A DNA stretch of 64,000 nt from Mya arenaria (GCF_026914265.1 NC_069135.1:1319001-1383000), one strand, 5' to 3'. Counted from the first letter of the stretch, positions 24,601-36,303 are shown. Notes: generated from the letters alone by a model not told the origin. Program-made: numbers and translations.

Positions 24601-27600
24601 GCAGGACGCAGTCAAAACTTGGTCAACGTAGAAGGGACGCAGTAGACACCGATAAGGACGTGATATGGTCTTTATGGACGTGAAGGGCGTGAGCGGACTT
24701 TAAACATGTTCAAAATAAACGTATAAGGAACTTAATAAGAACGTAGTAAAGACGACATGGAGATAGTGACGGCGTGTCTAAAACATTGAAGGCACTTGAT
24801 TGACGTAGTGCAAGTGTGGTACTGGACGGGAAATATTGAACAGCGTTCTCATAGCGTTACCTCTAGGTTGTCATTGCGTTCTGACAACGTAAATGGAGTT
24901 CTCACCACAACCTCTCAACGCTCTTGGTACGTTAATACGTTTCTTCGGTGCTTAACACGTTTTAGACACGTTTGTGACAAGTTCTTACCACGTCCTGTCA
25001 TGTTTTGAACAGGGATCATGTATAAATACGGGATTCAACTCCTCTATAGCTTCAATTTTTACCAACACTAGATATGAATGAAAAATAGACCAGTTATTAA
25101 AAGAACACGGTAATTCCATCTTGATCATATTAACAAATAAATTCAAGTCATAAGAACGTAATGAGGACGTGATAAGTAAGCACTTCGTAAGCGCGTGGTG
25201 AATCTTCCTGGTCGTGGTAAGAACGTGGAAAGAACGCATTGGATGTGGTGCGCGCGTATTAAGAACGCATTAGACGTGGTGCAAGTCTTCGTCTAGTGTG
25301 ATGGGGGTATAACGCCGGGCTCAGAAATGCGAATTCTTAAAAATGACAGAATAATAAACAGGAATAAAATACCAGTATATATAGCTCTTGTAATAGCAAA
25401 TAATAGCAATTTACAATGCAGTTAAACTTTGCTGTTTAGAGTGTCGAGTCTCAAACATAGATTCACTTCTTAAGTGGTATGAACCTCGAAGAATAGCAAG
25501 ATAAACGTTAAAGCTAAGTGTACGTCCTTTTTTTGGCACAAAAAACGGGATGAATTAAATAGTACCATGGCAATACCAACATGTTTTTAGCATGAAGAAG
25601 TAGATGTAACCTTTGAACTTTGACAAGGTGGCGAGGTGATAGAATAAGCCCAATAATTTGGCAAAGTAACGAGAAGATAAGACTTGTGCCATAACTTCAG
25701 TAACATAACCAGATAACAGCATCCGTACCATAACATTGACAACGTAACCGGATGACAGCATCCGTACCATAACATTGACAACGTAACCGGATGACAGCAT
25801 CCGTACCATAACATTGGCAACGTAACCGGATGACAGCATCCGTACCATAACATTGACATCGTACCCGGATGACAGCATCCGTACCATAACATTGACAACG
25901 TAATCGGATGACAGCATCCGTACCATAACATTGACAACGTAATCGGATGACAGCATCCGTACCATAACATTGACAACGTAACCGGATGACAGCATCCGTA
26001 CCATAACATTGACAACGTAACCGGATGACAGCATCCGTACCATAACATTGACAACGTAACCGGATGACAGCATCCGTACCATAACATTGACAACGTAACC
26101 GGATGACAGCATCCGTACCATAACATTGACAACGTAACCGGATGACAGCATCCGTACCATAACATTGACAACGTAACCGGATGACAGCATCCGTACCATA
26201 ACATTGACAACGTAACCAGATGACAGCATCCGTACCAGATGGCAGTATCTGTACCATAACAATATACTTAAGGAATTAATCCGAAGGACTCCATGCGTAC
26301 CAGCCCAATTGCGTTCATATCCCCGATAATGACATCAACCCCTCAATTCATTTCTTATATATAATAGTTTATTATTTTATTTAAATATGTTTTAAAAATA
26401 ATTCATTTTATTTAGGAAAACCTTTCAGTAATTCTCCTTTACCCATTCTGTGAATAGAGCGACCCGACTGTAACCGTAAACATTTTTTTTCAAATGCCGT
26501 CACAATAACGCGGGAAAAGATCAATGACTTGAAATCACCTTTTGACTTACAATTGAAACTTTTTTGGCAACAAAACGTTTAGAATACAATAATTAAACAC
26601 TTTCTAAAAAGTTGATTTATATTTTACGGGACCTGCTGACACAATACAAACAATAACAAGATCAATAGTTTTCATGTATATTGTTATGCGATGAATTGCG
26701 ATCCGAACATATCCGAAGATGTTGCGTTCGTCAATTGATAAACGCAATTGCCGAAAGTCAGTATCTGTACCATAACATTGACAACGCAACCAGATGACAG
26801 CGTCTGTACCATAACATTGACAACGCAACCAGATGACAGCGTCTGTACCATAACATTGACAGCGCATCCAGATGACAGCGTCTGTGCCATAACATTGACA
26901 ACGCAACCAGATGACAGCATCCGTAACATAACATTAACAACGTATCCAGTTGACAGCATCTGTACCATAACTTTGAAAACGTAACCAGATAACAGCATCT
27001 GTACCATAACATTGACAACGCAACTAGATGACAGCGTCTGACATCAAGGCTACGCCAACAATGTCGCATATTCCCTTAGTAATGGCCCTTCTGCAAGTAT
27101 GCAGAAGCAGACGATAATAATACAGAAGCCTTACATGATAATCAGATGGAAATAGCATGGAACATGGTGATACGTAGCAAAAATGCAAGTACATTTAAAG
27201 CATTTATTTAGTTCATTATTATTAATTGAATGCAATGTTTGATTTAGACACAAATAACTTGAAGTCTAAAATTTAAAATAATTTATTTCTAGATAACATC
27301 TGTATTGTGTAACAGTAGAAAGGCAGTCTCTATTTTAAAAGTCAAATTTATGGAAACAAAACGTGTATAAATTTCCTACAATGATGATTTAAGAAAATTA
27401 TAATGAAGTTAAAGTCGAGGCCTCTACTGGCTTCATGTCGGAAGCTTATCAAGCTAAGTTTCTTGTGATATACCATACACCCGACTTTAAATAAAGATTT
27501 TTGTATCTTTTACTGGTCAAACAAGTGATTTTGCTTAACGGGCTTCAACACAGTATTCAAAATGAACTGTACGTCATTTATGTGTTAACATACGAGACAG

Positions 27601-27642
27601 AGACTTACCTATCGTCCGCATCGTCGCTTTCAGGTTGGGCTG

Positions 27643-27684
<42 letters not shown>

Positions 27685-29217
27685 GTATGCATGTTTCAAT
27701 GAGATATCACTTATCATGTTTCCGAACAGGAAAGAGAAATATGTATTGAATACATTGGCATGCTAATAACTTTGAATGAACAATATATAGTAAGAGCAGT
27801 ATTCTTATGAAAAGAGACTTGCTCATGTTCTGTAAAATGCACTTCTTTTTGTGACGAAATAAAGATTCATTAAGATTCTGACCGCTAGAACACTTTAGGA
27901 AATTTTATACTCGTTCAAATATCGTCCTGTAAGACCACAGTTTTCAAAAGCGTTACTAACGGAATTCAGCGATTCGTTGTAGCGTGATTTGCTCATCATC
28001 ACGTGATAAATGTTATTCTTAAAATGCCAAAATATCTACCTTCTGTTGTAAAAGTCCATGCGCCGTAATTGTTTAAAGGTTTAATTGTTTTCTGAAATTT
28101 CGGTTTCATAGAGTAAAATGGTGCTTTCAGATGCATTACCAAGAAAACTAATATCTGATCCAAAAACATGAGCGAGTCCCTTTAAAACTATACAGCAAGT
28201 CTAATAACTTCGGGGGTTATTCGTTAAACTGATATTGTCACAGTTTGAAACAGCGCAATATCATGTTGTTGTTTTTTCACTAATAGATCTCTTAACTATC
28301 GGACAGCATATAAATGTATTTAGACTGGTGTAAACTGCCACGTTATACATGGAATTGATCAAAATGGCAAATGCAATGCAAATCGTCCCAGGTTATAGGA
28401 TTTACACACAGAGAAGATGATAACAGTGATAAGAAATGGGAATAATTGTCACAAAAGGTAAACGGCATTGACCGGAACAAGTAATGACTTGTATAGTTCA
28501 GTATTTTAAAGTGATGTACAATCCGTAAATACAATACTATGACAATAATATGAAACCTAAATATTTGAAGTTCACGTAGCGTTTCCATACACTTCCTGTC
28601 CCTTGGTTGAAACAAGCGCGCGAGGATTTCTGATCTTATCAAGCAACATTCGGAACTCCTCGGCCATTTTTATCGAAAACAACCTCGGATGTATTTGGAC
28701 GGTTTACATACTCAAAAAGAGGTACGTTTAAGTCCGCTGCAAGTAGATCGCGTAGTAATTTTATTTAGCAGTTAAACTTTATGACTTTACTCTTGGAAAT
28801 CTCAATTATGTTCGCAATAATATACTTCACTGACAATCAATTTAAACTTAGATCAATAAATACAATTCTAAAACACTTCATTTCATAAATGATATAATTC
28901 AAAAATTTACGAACTACTTCAACTGATGTACCGGCATACATCCGAGGTTGTTTTCGATAACAATGGCCGAGGAGCTCCGAATGATCAAGCAATTGTAAAT
29001 CCATATGATCCATTATTTAAATAATATCATAGTTTAAACTTGAAATATAACGGCTCGTATTATGTGTATATTCATTGAAATACATTAACGATACTCTTCG
29101 TAACGAACATGCATCAAAGTTATAACCGTAACAAAAAAGCGTATATAAATACATACCTTTTGAAATTAACAAACAAATGCCCATTAGAATGGCCATGGTG
29201 TACATTTTAAAACTCAT
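21621..29217 (-). CDS. Paralog A: single-pass receptor-like protein with tyrosine-rich, twin-YFVLEK tail
   Basis: Eight exons: 29217-29157, 27639-27609, 24453-24404, 24096-24029, 23766-23661, 22976-22790, 22498-22429 and 22145-21621. All borders are AG/GT and phases join, giving 365 residues. Residues 1-20 are a signal peptide (MSFKMYTMAILMGICLLISK). The ectodomain holds seven cysteines (KACTTIC, LPC, DICQKYC, QCFARDC), then a TTTTTT linker and HQDCPPQDC. The membrane span is about 135-159, followed by CVCC, a plausible palmitoylation site. The tail (about 165-365) has nine tyrosines (234, 248, 253, 270, 272, 293, 306, 332, 359), including AYQPL and two YFVLEK motifs 27 residues apart (Y332, Y359). 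I do not recognise the family. The design suggests a type I signalling or endocytic receptor at the cell surface. The start is the first ATG before a hydrophobic stretch and matches paralog B. Confidence 0.87.
22561..22606 (+). repeat. Solo arm of CATCCGAGGTTG MITE
   Basis: ACATCCGAGGTTGTTTTCGA and the following GGTCGAGGTGTTCCGAATG match one arm of the element at 28645-28985. It lies in gene A intron 7-6. Confidence 0.55.
23362..23475 (+). repeat. Short dispersed repeat, copy in gene A intron
   Basis: It matches 8585-8695 (TATCTTAGTTTTAACACT and GCAAACCATGAAC). Gene B carries related inverted and direct pieces in the corresponding intron (45357-45800), so an ancestral copy may predate the gene duplication. 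Confidence 0.5.
24563..25307. repeat. ACGT-rich element with CCCCATCACAC terminal inverted repeat
   Basis: CCCCATCACAC at 24564-24574 is matched by GTGTGATGGGG at 25296-25306. The interior is full of short diverged GGACGTGA-, AAGAACGTGG- and TTACCACGTCC-like motifs that change orientation across the middle, so it has a weak foldback character. No coding is seen. It lies in gene A intron 2. The family is not recognised. Confidence 0.5.
25620..26260 (-). repeat. 39-bp minisatellite in gene A intron 2
   Basis: About 14 good copies (25711-26245) and diverged copies to the left. The unit reads CGTACCATAACATTGACAAC then GTAACCGGATGACAGCATC. The 39-bp length is a multiple of three, so three minus-strand frames stay open for up to 235 codons; these are not genes. 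Related copies lie at 26755-27045, and a related array lies in the same intron of gene B. Confidence 0.92.
26755..27045 (-). repeat. Second block of the 39-bp minisatellite
   Basis: About seven units of GTACCATAACATTGACAACG then CAACCAGATGACAGCGTCT. It is the same family as the block at 25620-26260 with its own fixed differences (CAACCAGAT, GCGTCT), so each block has homogenised separately. Confidence 0.9.
27645..27681. repeat. (AT)n microsatellite abutting a 3' splice site
   Basis: A near-pure AT run of about 37 bp begins five bases from the acceptor of gene A exon 2 (minus strand), so it sits where the polypyrimidine tract should be. Gene B has no such expansion at the matching acceptor. 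Confidence 0.9.
28645..28985. mobile_element. MITE with CATTCGGA/CATCCGAGG inverted arms
   Basis: The left arm (28645-28693) carries ATTCGGAACTCCTCGGCCA, ATCGAAAACAACCTCGGATG. The right arm (28936-28985) is its inverse with few differences. The interior of about 240 bp is A+T-rich and non-coding. It lies in gene A intron 1. A solo arm occurs at 22561. Confidence 0.6.
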
Positions 29218-29860
29218 CTAGAAAATTCTTATTTAAAATGAACACTTAAATCCCAATATTGTCCAGTATTATCATCAAAACATGTATTCTTACACTTTGT
29301 TTGTTTTTGTTCATTAGTCAACTTTAGTGCGTTCACCGAGGCTAACACTACACTGTGTCCGTATTGCACACACACTATGACTTCAAGCAATTAGTCAGAG
29401 ATGAGTTTGACGTTAGTCCATGCTCTAATAGTTTCCGTACACAAATATTGGTGGATAAATGACCCTTATTACCATGTCAAGTGTCCTGTGATGTTCATTC
29501 GCGCTCAAGCTTCGCTTTAATGTTTGAATATGTTTACATGACTTGTAACGTATACGCTCAAAGTTTGTTTAGATGAACATGTATACCTTACTTATTAATC
29601 TAATTTCATTAATTTGTAACATTTACGCTATAAAACTTAGAGTATACTGTATTAAATAAGGATGGTAATTGGCATGAGCTTTTTATATCAGTTGTATTAT
29701 ATTTGTCATGTCAATTAGTCTCATTCACTTACGTATATGCCTCGGGGTTGACAAATGGACGTTACGTGTATGTTAGGCCTGACTCAAACAGTGGTGGAAA
29801 AGTAACTTAAAGTGGTGACTATAATCACGAAATGCATGAATAAGTAATTACTGCAACAGC
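29218..29860 (-). promoter_or_regulatory. Upstream region of gene A, conserved with B and an orphan copy
   Basis: This holds the 5' flank of gene A. It shares blocks such as AACACTTAAATCC, GACTTCAAG(C/A)AATTAG, GCTCTAATAGTTTCCGTACA, ACCATGTCAAGTG and CAGTGGTGGAA with the gene B flank (50916-51473) and with 30985-31402. The retained similarity over about 500 bp suggests shared promoter DNA, but no TATA box or start site could be fixed. Confidence 0.5.
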
Positions 29861-30040
29861 TTAAGATATTTTCATGAGATTGAATATAAAACTTCGACTT
29901 TTAATAAGTCGGAGTGCAACATTTAAGTAATTCAAACTTAACCACGCACACTCATCAACATATATGTTTATGTATTGTCATTGTAATGACATACTATCAA
30001 GGTACATCCCAATGAAAGCTATATTCCGAAACCGTGTTTC

Positions 30041-30148
<108 letters not shown>

Positions 30149-30984
30149 GTAGCATCCACAATCCTAATTTTATGTACGCTAGATAACACTCCCGCGTAAC
30201 GCCGTGCCAAGGAGACTAATAAACGTATACATTGTAATATCTCGTTTCGCAATAGTAGTACAGTATGTCAGTTAAACTAAAAATATTATAAAGAATTGAA
30301 TACAGAATGTTAAAAATATGTACACTTAAACAATAACTTAATCCCAAAATTCTAACTATATACACAATCAAAGTATCAAACACGCACTTCGCACGAATGA
30401 AGTTCTGTTTTAATATATTGTCACCTTAGTGCAATAACTCAATAACTGCATGTAAATATAAAATCAGATATTGATTTCTTGCACTCAGTGATTATTTATT
30501 ATCATATACATATACCGTACAGTGAAGTGCAGGACTGGTCCTTAAGGTCACCGGAAGGCCTGCAATGGGACAGTGGCAAAACAGAACACATATAATCAAT
30601 GGTTGTGTAAATGGCTATTTATACAAAAAAGTATGAAATGATATGCTAATGGCTTTTAATATATTTATGTCGATGTATATGGATGATTTAATATCACTCA
30701 TACTCGCATTTGGCATATATCTATATACACGGTATATAAAACAAAAATATCCACTGGACCAGCTACAGAATAAAAATAATATCGTGATAACATGTCATTT
30801 TTCTGCTCCCTACGCTTTGTACACTTTTTCCAGTCTCCCTGGTAACCGGAAACATTGCTTCTGGATCGCGATAGCAATGATCCCCCACCAAGGCGGCCCC
30901 CGCATCCGAAAGGCGTGTGCAGGCGTCTGCATAACTCTGTAATTATCTGTAAACTTGCTATTAAATGCGTATGTGTATATACTG

Positions 30985-31402
30985 TATGACTCCAAGTCAG
31001 TGATGAGTTTGGCGTAAGGCCATAATATAATAGTGTCCGTGCATGTACAAATATTGCCAGACAAGTAACCCTAATTACCATGTCGGGTGCCATATAAATT
31101 TCATTTGCGCTCAAACATTGCGTGTATGTTATTTATTTTTTGCCCTATTTTTACATGAAAATTGAAGTGTATATAACATGTTTTTAACGAGAAAGCTTTA
31201 TTGATTTTTTATTGTGTTTCTTATTGTCAATTAGTGTCATTCACTTATTGAGACGTCTCGACGTTGACAATTGAATGTTACGTGAACAATGACGACGTTA
31301 CGTGTATGATAACTCTAACTCACTCAGTGGTGGAAGAGTTACCTAACGTGGTGACTATGGTCACGAAATGTTAAATGCATGAATTAGTAATTGCTGCAAC
31401 AG
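30985..31402 (-). promoter_or_regulatory. Orphan copy of the paralog upstream region
   Basis: It matches the gene B flank along most of its length: TAGTGTCCGTGCATGTACAA-like, CATGTCGGGTGCCATATAA, GAGACGTCTCGACGTTGACA, AATGACGACGTTAC, CTCACTCAGTGGTGGAAGAG. It is closer to B than to A, since A lacks the GACGTCTCGACG block. No signal-peptide exon follows it on the left, so the gene that belonged to it appears lost. Confidence 0.6.
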
Positions 31403-31792
31403 TTAAAGCCAGGGGCATGAATTTATCTATCCAATGTATTTATTGTTGATCAGAAATGGAAGTAAATGGAATTCAAAAGATAAAGATGTCGATCACACGT
31501 TTAATTACCGTGACCTTGTGACTTGTTGTTCCCCCATGCCTCCAATGATGAAAATCTATGTTTTAAAATTATTTAATGAATGATAATTTTATTTGAAAGT
31601 TTTGGATAGCCAAGTGTGCACGCTTTTGAAGAACTATATCTCTGCAGTGTATACCTCCCTAGTAACCTCCCTCTTATACAGTTATGTTTGAGCTTTGTTT
31701 GGGTTCATTTAAAAACTGTAAATGCATTTTATTTTTGGAGCAAATGGAAATGAAAAGTTCTACACAGTGCAAAACATTTTGAAAATATCATA
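31403..31792. other. Intergenic, nothing recognised
   Basis: A+T-rich sequence without coding potential or a repeat that I could match elsewhere in the window. Confidence 0.4.
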
Positions 31793-31911
31793 CTTTTAAA
31801 TACAATGTATTTTTATGATAACATCCCCTTATTTAGATATAATTATTGGTTTAACCAATAATTATATCTAAATAAGGGGATGTAATCATAAAAATACATT
31901 GTATTTAAAAG
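31793..31911. repeat. Near-perfect palindrome, 59-bp arms, 1-bp loop
   Basis: The left arm CTTTTAAATACAATG...ATTGGTT and right arm AACCAAT...CATTGTATTTAAAAG pair with a single mismatch seen (ATAACATCC against GATTACATCC inverted). The outer ends carry TTTAAATACAATGTATTT, which also forms the centre of the palindrome at 36206-36303. Confidence 0.9.
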
Positions 31912-33519
31912 TTTAACTTTTTTAAGTTGAAAATCAGCAAGTACCCCCCAAAAGCATCTAAGTCATTTGTTTTGGTTTGCATACCTAGTCACCCCTAATA
32001 ATTTCCGGGTTCACCAGCTTCCAATTCTGTTTGCACGAACACCACTATCGGCATGGGAGGTGACCGCTATCAGACTTTAGCTTCATCACCATATGTTAAT
32101 ATGGTACCATGGTAACAAATCATGCCTTTTTTCGGGCACAACAAAAACATATGTGGTGGGAGTCCGCTATCGCCTTATTTTTGGACTAGGGCACTTGTGG
32201 CCTAGTTCATAGCCATAACCGCGATGTCTGCATTTTCAAGCCGCATCTGGGGGTTCACTGACGTAATGTATTCATACGCTGTATTTTGATTGGATTGCCG
32301 TTAGCGAATTTGAATTATCAAAGTAGTACCGGAACTGATTACAATGAAAAAAATCCAATAAAAATAGTTCTCCTAACAATTTAAGCTAACCGTATGTTCT
32401 TTTAATGAAGCACAAGAAAGTCATACGTAGCGAGTGAGTTAATCGGGTTAACTACATGAACGTTCTTGCATACGGTCAGATTACATGCAATAAGAGTATG
32501 AACATATTGGAAAAGTACGCATCGAAATTTTCCCGTTCAATGCTCTGTATTGATAGACTGGTACCCTCTTTCTCTTTTATACGAAAAGAAACCAGTAGCA
32601 GATAACCGCGGTGCCCATCGCGCATTCGAAATGTCTTGTGAATTCATACGTAAAGCGACTAAAGTGTGCGGTCTAAGTAGAAAACAACCAGGAAAGTTTG
32701 TTTAAAAAGTATTGTTAATATCCTTTGTATAGAATGTTGGTATGTATTTATAAAAACGATATCCATTGTTAATAAAAAAAATCCGAAGTCGGTCCCTGTT
32801 CTTTTTTTGGACATAATTTGCATGTTTCCGTGATATTTTCTTTTCGATACAAAGTTTATTTTTTAACTAATCATTGCATGGCACTAAGCACTTTTTCAAA
32901 CAAAACATGATTTTTGGTATTTATTGTTCAAATATACTATTAATGTTAACTAAAACCCATATGCCGCGTACCTGTATAACTTTATATTTTTGAGGAAAAG
33001 TAAATCAGGGTACCAGTCTACTGTATTGACCTCATTTACTCTGATCAGAGCGGCCGAATGATTCAGACATGTATGTTATCACTACTTCCGGATGTTGATG
33101 ATGTGAATTTCATACGTGGTTTATTGAAGAAATTTATCAATAAAGCCGCCATTGAATGATTACCACCATCAAACGGATTTATTTTCATCTTACCGTGGGT
33201 AGCATTTTTAATTTGACACGTAAATTTTCAAGCAACACAAGTTCGTTTGATAAAATCAAGTGATTTCAATTTTGCAAAATGATGATAAAAAATATCAAAA
33301 ATGCGCATACTTATTTATGAAGTTTCATTCTAAATGAAGCCAAATGTATTAATATGTGCACAGCATCAGGCTTATGAATAAGATGATTGTTTACCTATGT
33401 GCATAGAAAAGTCTTGGAGCTACTCTCAGTGTAAGTACATTTTGTTCAATGACATTGTGATAAACCATCGCTGTAGGTAAAACAATCTTGCCTGCTCAAT
33501 TTTGATTTCCTCTCGTATA
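31912..33519. other. Intergenic with a possible 470-bp TIR element (32556-33021)
   Basis: TATTGATAGACTGGTACCCT at about 32556 is mirrored by AGGGTACCAGTCTACTGTAT ending near 33027, so a short-TIR element is possible. Otherwise no gene or recognised repeat was seen. Confidence 0.35.
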
Positions 33520-33936
33520 ATGCACCAGTCAATTGTTACCACGGCGCCTTGGGGATATACCGGGTGATGGGGAAGTGCTGTGTTTAAACCTTACAGGTGT
33601 CCTCGTAGCTAAAGAACTTCAGCGAATACATTATTTATTACCTTTTTGGACTTGTTCAATGTGTTGTAAACATAAAAAATAAATATCTACATTAAAGTTA
33701 TGGAAGCCTGATCTAGTGTCCTCGCAATGCCGGGAGATTGCGGTGGTTTTGTCTTCCCGCAAATTATATCAGGGAATTGCTCTTACCTTAGATCCCCGGG
33801 GTGCGGGGTTATTCACGGGATTTTACCACCAGTTCGTTCCCGCGGGGGCAGGGATTTTACCGGGGACTGGCTGGACAGAAGGTCAAAGTACCTGCAGTTC
33901 ACTGGGGGGGGGGGGGGTTACAATTGACTGATGCAT
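33520..33936. mobile_element. TIR element with GC-rich core, copy 1
   Basis: It starts ATGCACCAGTCAATTGTTACC and ends GGTTACAATTGACTGATGCAT, near-inverse ends of about 21 bp. The core has CCGGGG-type runs and a poly(G) tract next to the right end. A second copy with the same ends lies at 34403-34666. No transposase; the element looks non-autonomous. Confidence 0.7.
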
Positions 33937-34402
33937 ACTTTACAAGTTCTTTTTCTGCAAACGCTTTGTGCTCACTTTTTGTTTTCTAGCCAAGAATGAA
34001 AATCAATAATCAGTCAGAGATACAGTATGTTGATACATTGTTGTTGATATATCAATATAAATTTGTGAAATATTTGAGGGAAAGGTATTTGGTTATATAA
34101 TTTACAAGTGTAACTTTTGAGTTTTATTTAACTATGCCCTGCCGAATATTGTGGAGATAGAATTGAATTAATTTGTATTATTAAGTTGACTTGTGGCGTA
34201 TAGGGAACAAAATTAAAATCAAAATATTCAATAAAGTTCCATTATCACCCAATTATGTTGTGGAATAGTGAAGTAATGAAGATTTAACCTCACAACAGTC
34301 TTTCTCAAATACTGTCCAGGCTTTTTTATGCTTAAGAATAACTAACCTGGCAATGTTAGAACAGAAATCGTCTTGGCATGAGATTGGATCACAAGGATCA
34401 TT
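33937..34402. other. Spacer between two TIR elements
   Basis: A+T-rich sequence; nothing recognised. Confidence 0.4.
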
Positions 34403-34666
34403 ATGCACCAGTCAATTGAAACCACGGCTCCCACATCCGGGGGTTTACCGGGGATAGCCATGTTCTTACCTTTCAGTAGGCCTTGCAGTGCCGGGTCTTC
34501 CCGGAAAATACAGTGTGGATGGGGCTTAACCTATTAACCTAATGTCCCTTGGGTGCGGGTGCATTTGGTGGGGGCTTAACCACCAGATTATCTCCGCAGG
34601 GCCGGGAATTCCCCGCTATTCCCGGACCGGGGGGGGGGGGAGCATGGTTACAATTGACTGATGCAT
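34403..34666. mobile_element. TIR element with GC-rich core, copy 2
   Basis: It starts ATGCACCAGTCAATTG and ends TTACAATTGACTGATGCAT, with the same poly(G) position as copy 1 but a shorter and diverged core (TTTACCGGGGATAGCC, CCCGGACCGGGG). The paired poly(G) at one end suggests it belongs to the family and was not acquired separately. Confidence 0.7.
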
Positions 34667-35343
34667 TAGCTTGTGTATTCAGATTCAGGGTTTTGGTGCG
34701 CGGATGAAAAATTAACTAATTGTCTAATTACATATTAAAAGTTAAGAATATATATTTATTTATATAAGTTATACTTTATAATCCAAATCAAAGATACATT
34801 GTACTATCCAACGCAAGAAATGTTTGTTTATTAAAGTAAATAAAGCAATCCCCATACCAAAGAACTGCAGTATTGCTTAACCAGCTTAATCGACTTTATG
34901 AGTTCAAATTACTGCAATTAAAGGCACATCTAGTTTTCAGAATTATCAAACTCTGATTTAGCAACCTAAAAAAGTGGTGAAAGTATTTGCCAAATGTACT
35001 GCAACACCTGATACATGTTGCCTACGAATCCAACAAATTCTTTGCATTCCAAATGTCCAGTACTATTCAATTTGAAGTGCCTGAAAAGAAAACTTCTTGA
35101 TTCTACATTCAACATCTTCTTTCTGTATGACATATTGGGCCAGGGAATCATGAACCTACAACCTTTTGCAACTATTGAGATAGGGAGCTATCAGGACAGT
35201 GACAGAGGACAATATATGAATGGTCAACTCATGCATTTATTGAGTTATCTAATGCATACAAATTAAGACGGAGAAAATAATTCTCATTTTTCCAAACTAC
35301 TTCCTTAGCATCTTGTATGTAGTCTGACATGTAGTTGTCTTTT
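34667..35343. other. Intergenic; right end is half of a segmental duplication
   Basis: No gene seen. From about 35270 the sequence GAGAAAATAATTCTCATTTT, ACTACTTCCTTAGCAT, GCAGTCTGAC-like recurs at about 36455-36530. Confidence 0.4.
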
Positions 35344-35740
35344 ACAATGATTGTTCAAAGTTACAATGACCCTGTGGGTTAAAGATGCTCTGTCCATGGG
35401 GTGACAGGTTTTGTACATAATAGGGTTATAAGTACTGCATACAATGATTGTTCAAAGTTACAATGGCCCTGTGGGTTAAAGATGCTCTGTCCATGGGGTA
35501 ACAGGTTTTGTACATAATAGGGTTATAAGTACTGCATGCAAACAATGATTGTTCAAAGTTACAATGGCCCTGTGGGTTAAAGATGCTCTGTCCATGGGGT
35601 TACAGGTTTTGTACATAATAGGGTTATAAGTACTGCATGCAAACAATGATTGTTCAAAGTTACAATGGCCATGTGGGTTAAAGATGCTCGGTCCATGGGG
35701 TAACAGGTTTTGTACATAATAGGTTTATAAGTACTGTGTT
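35344..35740 (+). repeat. Four tandem copies of a 97-101-bp unit
   Basis: Each unit reads ACAATGATTGTTCAAAGTTA, GTGGGTTAAAGATGCTC, CCATGGGGTAACAGG, GTACATAATAGGGTTATAAG. Unit starts are at 35344, 35441, 35542 and 35643, and the copies are nearly identical, so the expansion is recent. A single diverged copy lies at about 36550-36625. Confidence 0.9.
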
Positions 35741-36205
35741 TTCATCCAGGAGGTTGTATTCGACTCAAGTAGATTTTTGCAGATTCGGTTTTCACAAGGC
35801 ACAGCCGAGTAAAATCAAAATCTACAAAAAAACTACCAGAATCGAATATGACATTCCGCCATATCCGGATCAAAACGCAGTACTAATAATCCTTTTATTA
35901 TATACATTATTGATTAGATCACTTATTAGCCACATCTTTGCATAATAAATTGCATTTTAAGGATGCACTCATTGGTCAATTTAATATTGCGCATTATACT
36001 TGTTATGACGTGACGTCACAAGAGTGGTATATGGCCGTAATGCACTGGAGCGGAATATGGGTTAAAGTATTTTGTGATACGTATTGCATGTGGATTGATG
36101 ATGGGTATATAATAAAGAATATGATTATGATTGGTATTCCATTCTTACAAGCAGTGTGATGAACTGCTGACACCATGTTATGAAATTTGATGGTCAATGT
36201 ATATA

Positions 36206-36303
36206 ATGAATATCGTTTATCAAGTATGAAATATTGAAATGTCTTTTAAATACATTGTATTTAAAAGACATTTCAATAGTTCATACTTGATAAACGATAT
36301 TCA
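36206..36303. repeat. Near-perfect palindrome, ~47-bp arms, 3-bp loop
   Basis: ATGAATATCGTTTATCAAGT opens the left arm and ACTTGATAAACGATATTCAT closes the right arm; one mismatch is seen within the arms. The centre is TTTAAATACATTGTATTTAA. Confidence 0.9.

Noticed and set aside
25555-26262. Minus-strand open frames of 186-235 codons
   Set aside because: They are read-through of the 39-bp minisatellite, open in all three frames because the unit is a multiple of three; the peptide is a pure 13-residue repeat in an intron.
30698-31114. Minus-strand 138-codon frame
   Set aside because: It crosses the orphan upstream copy; no domain, signal peptide or splice support.
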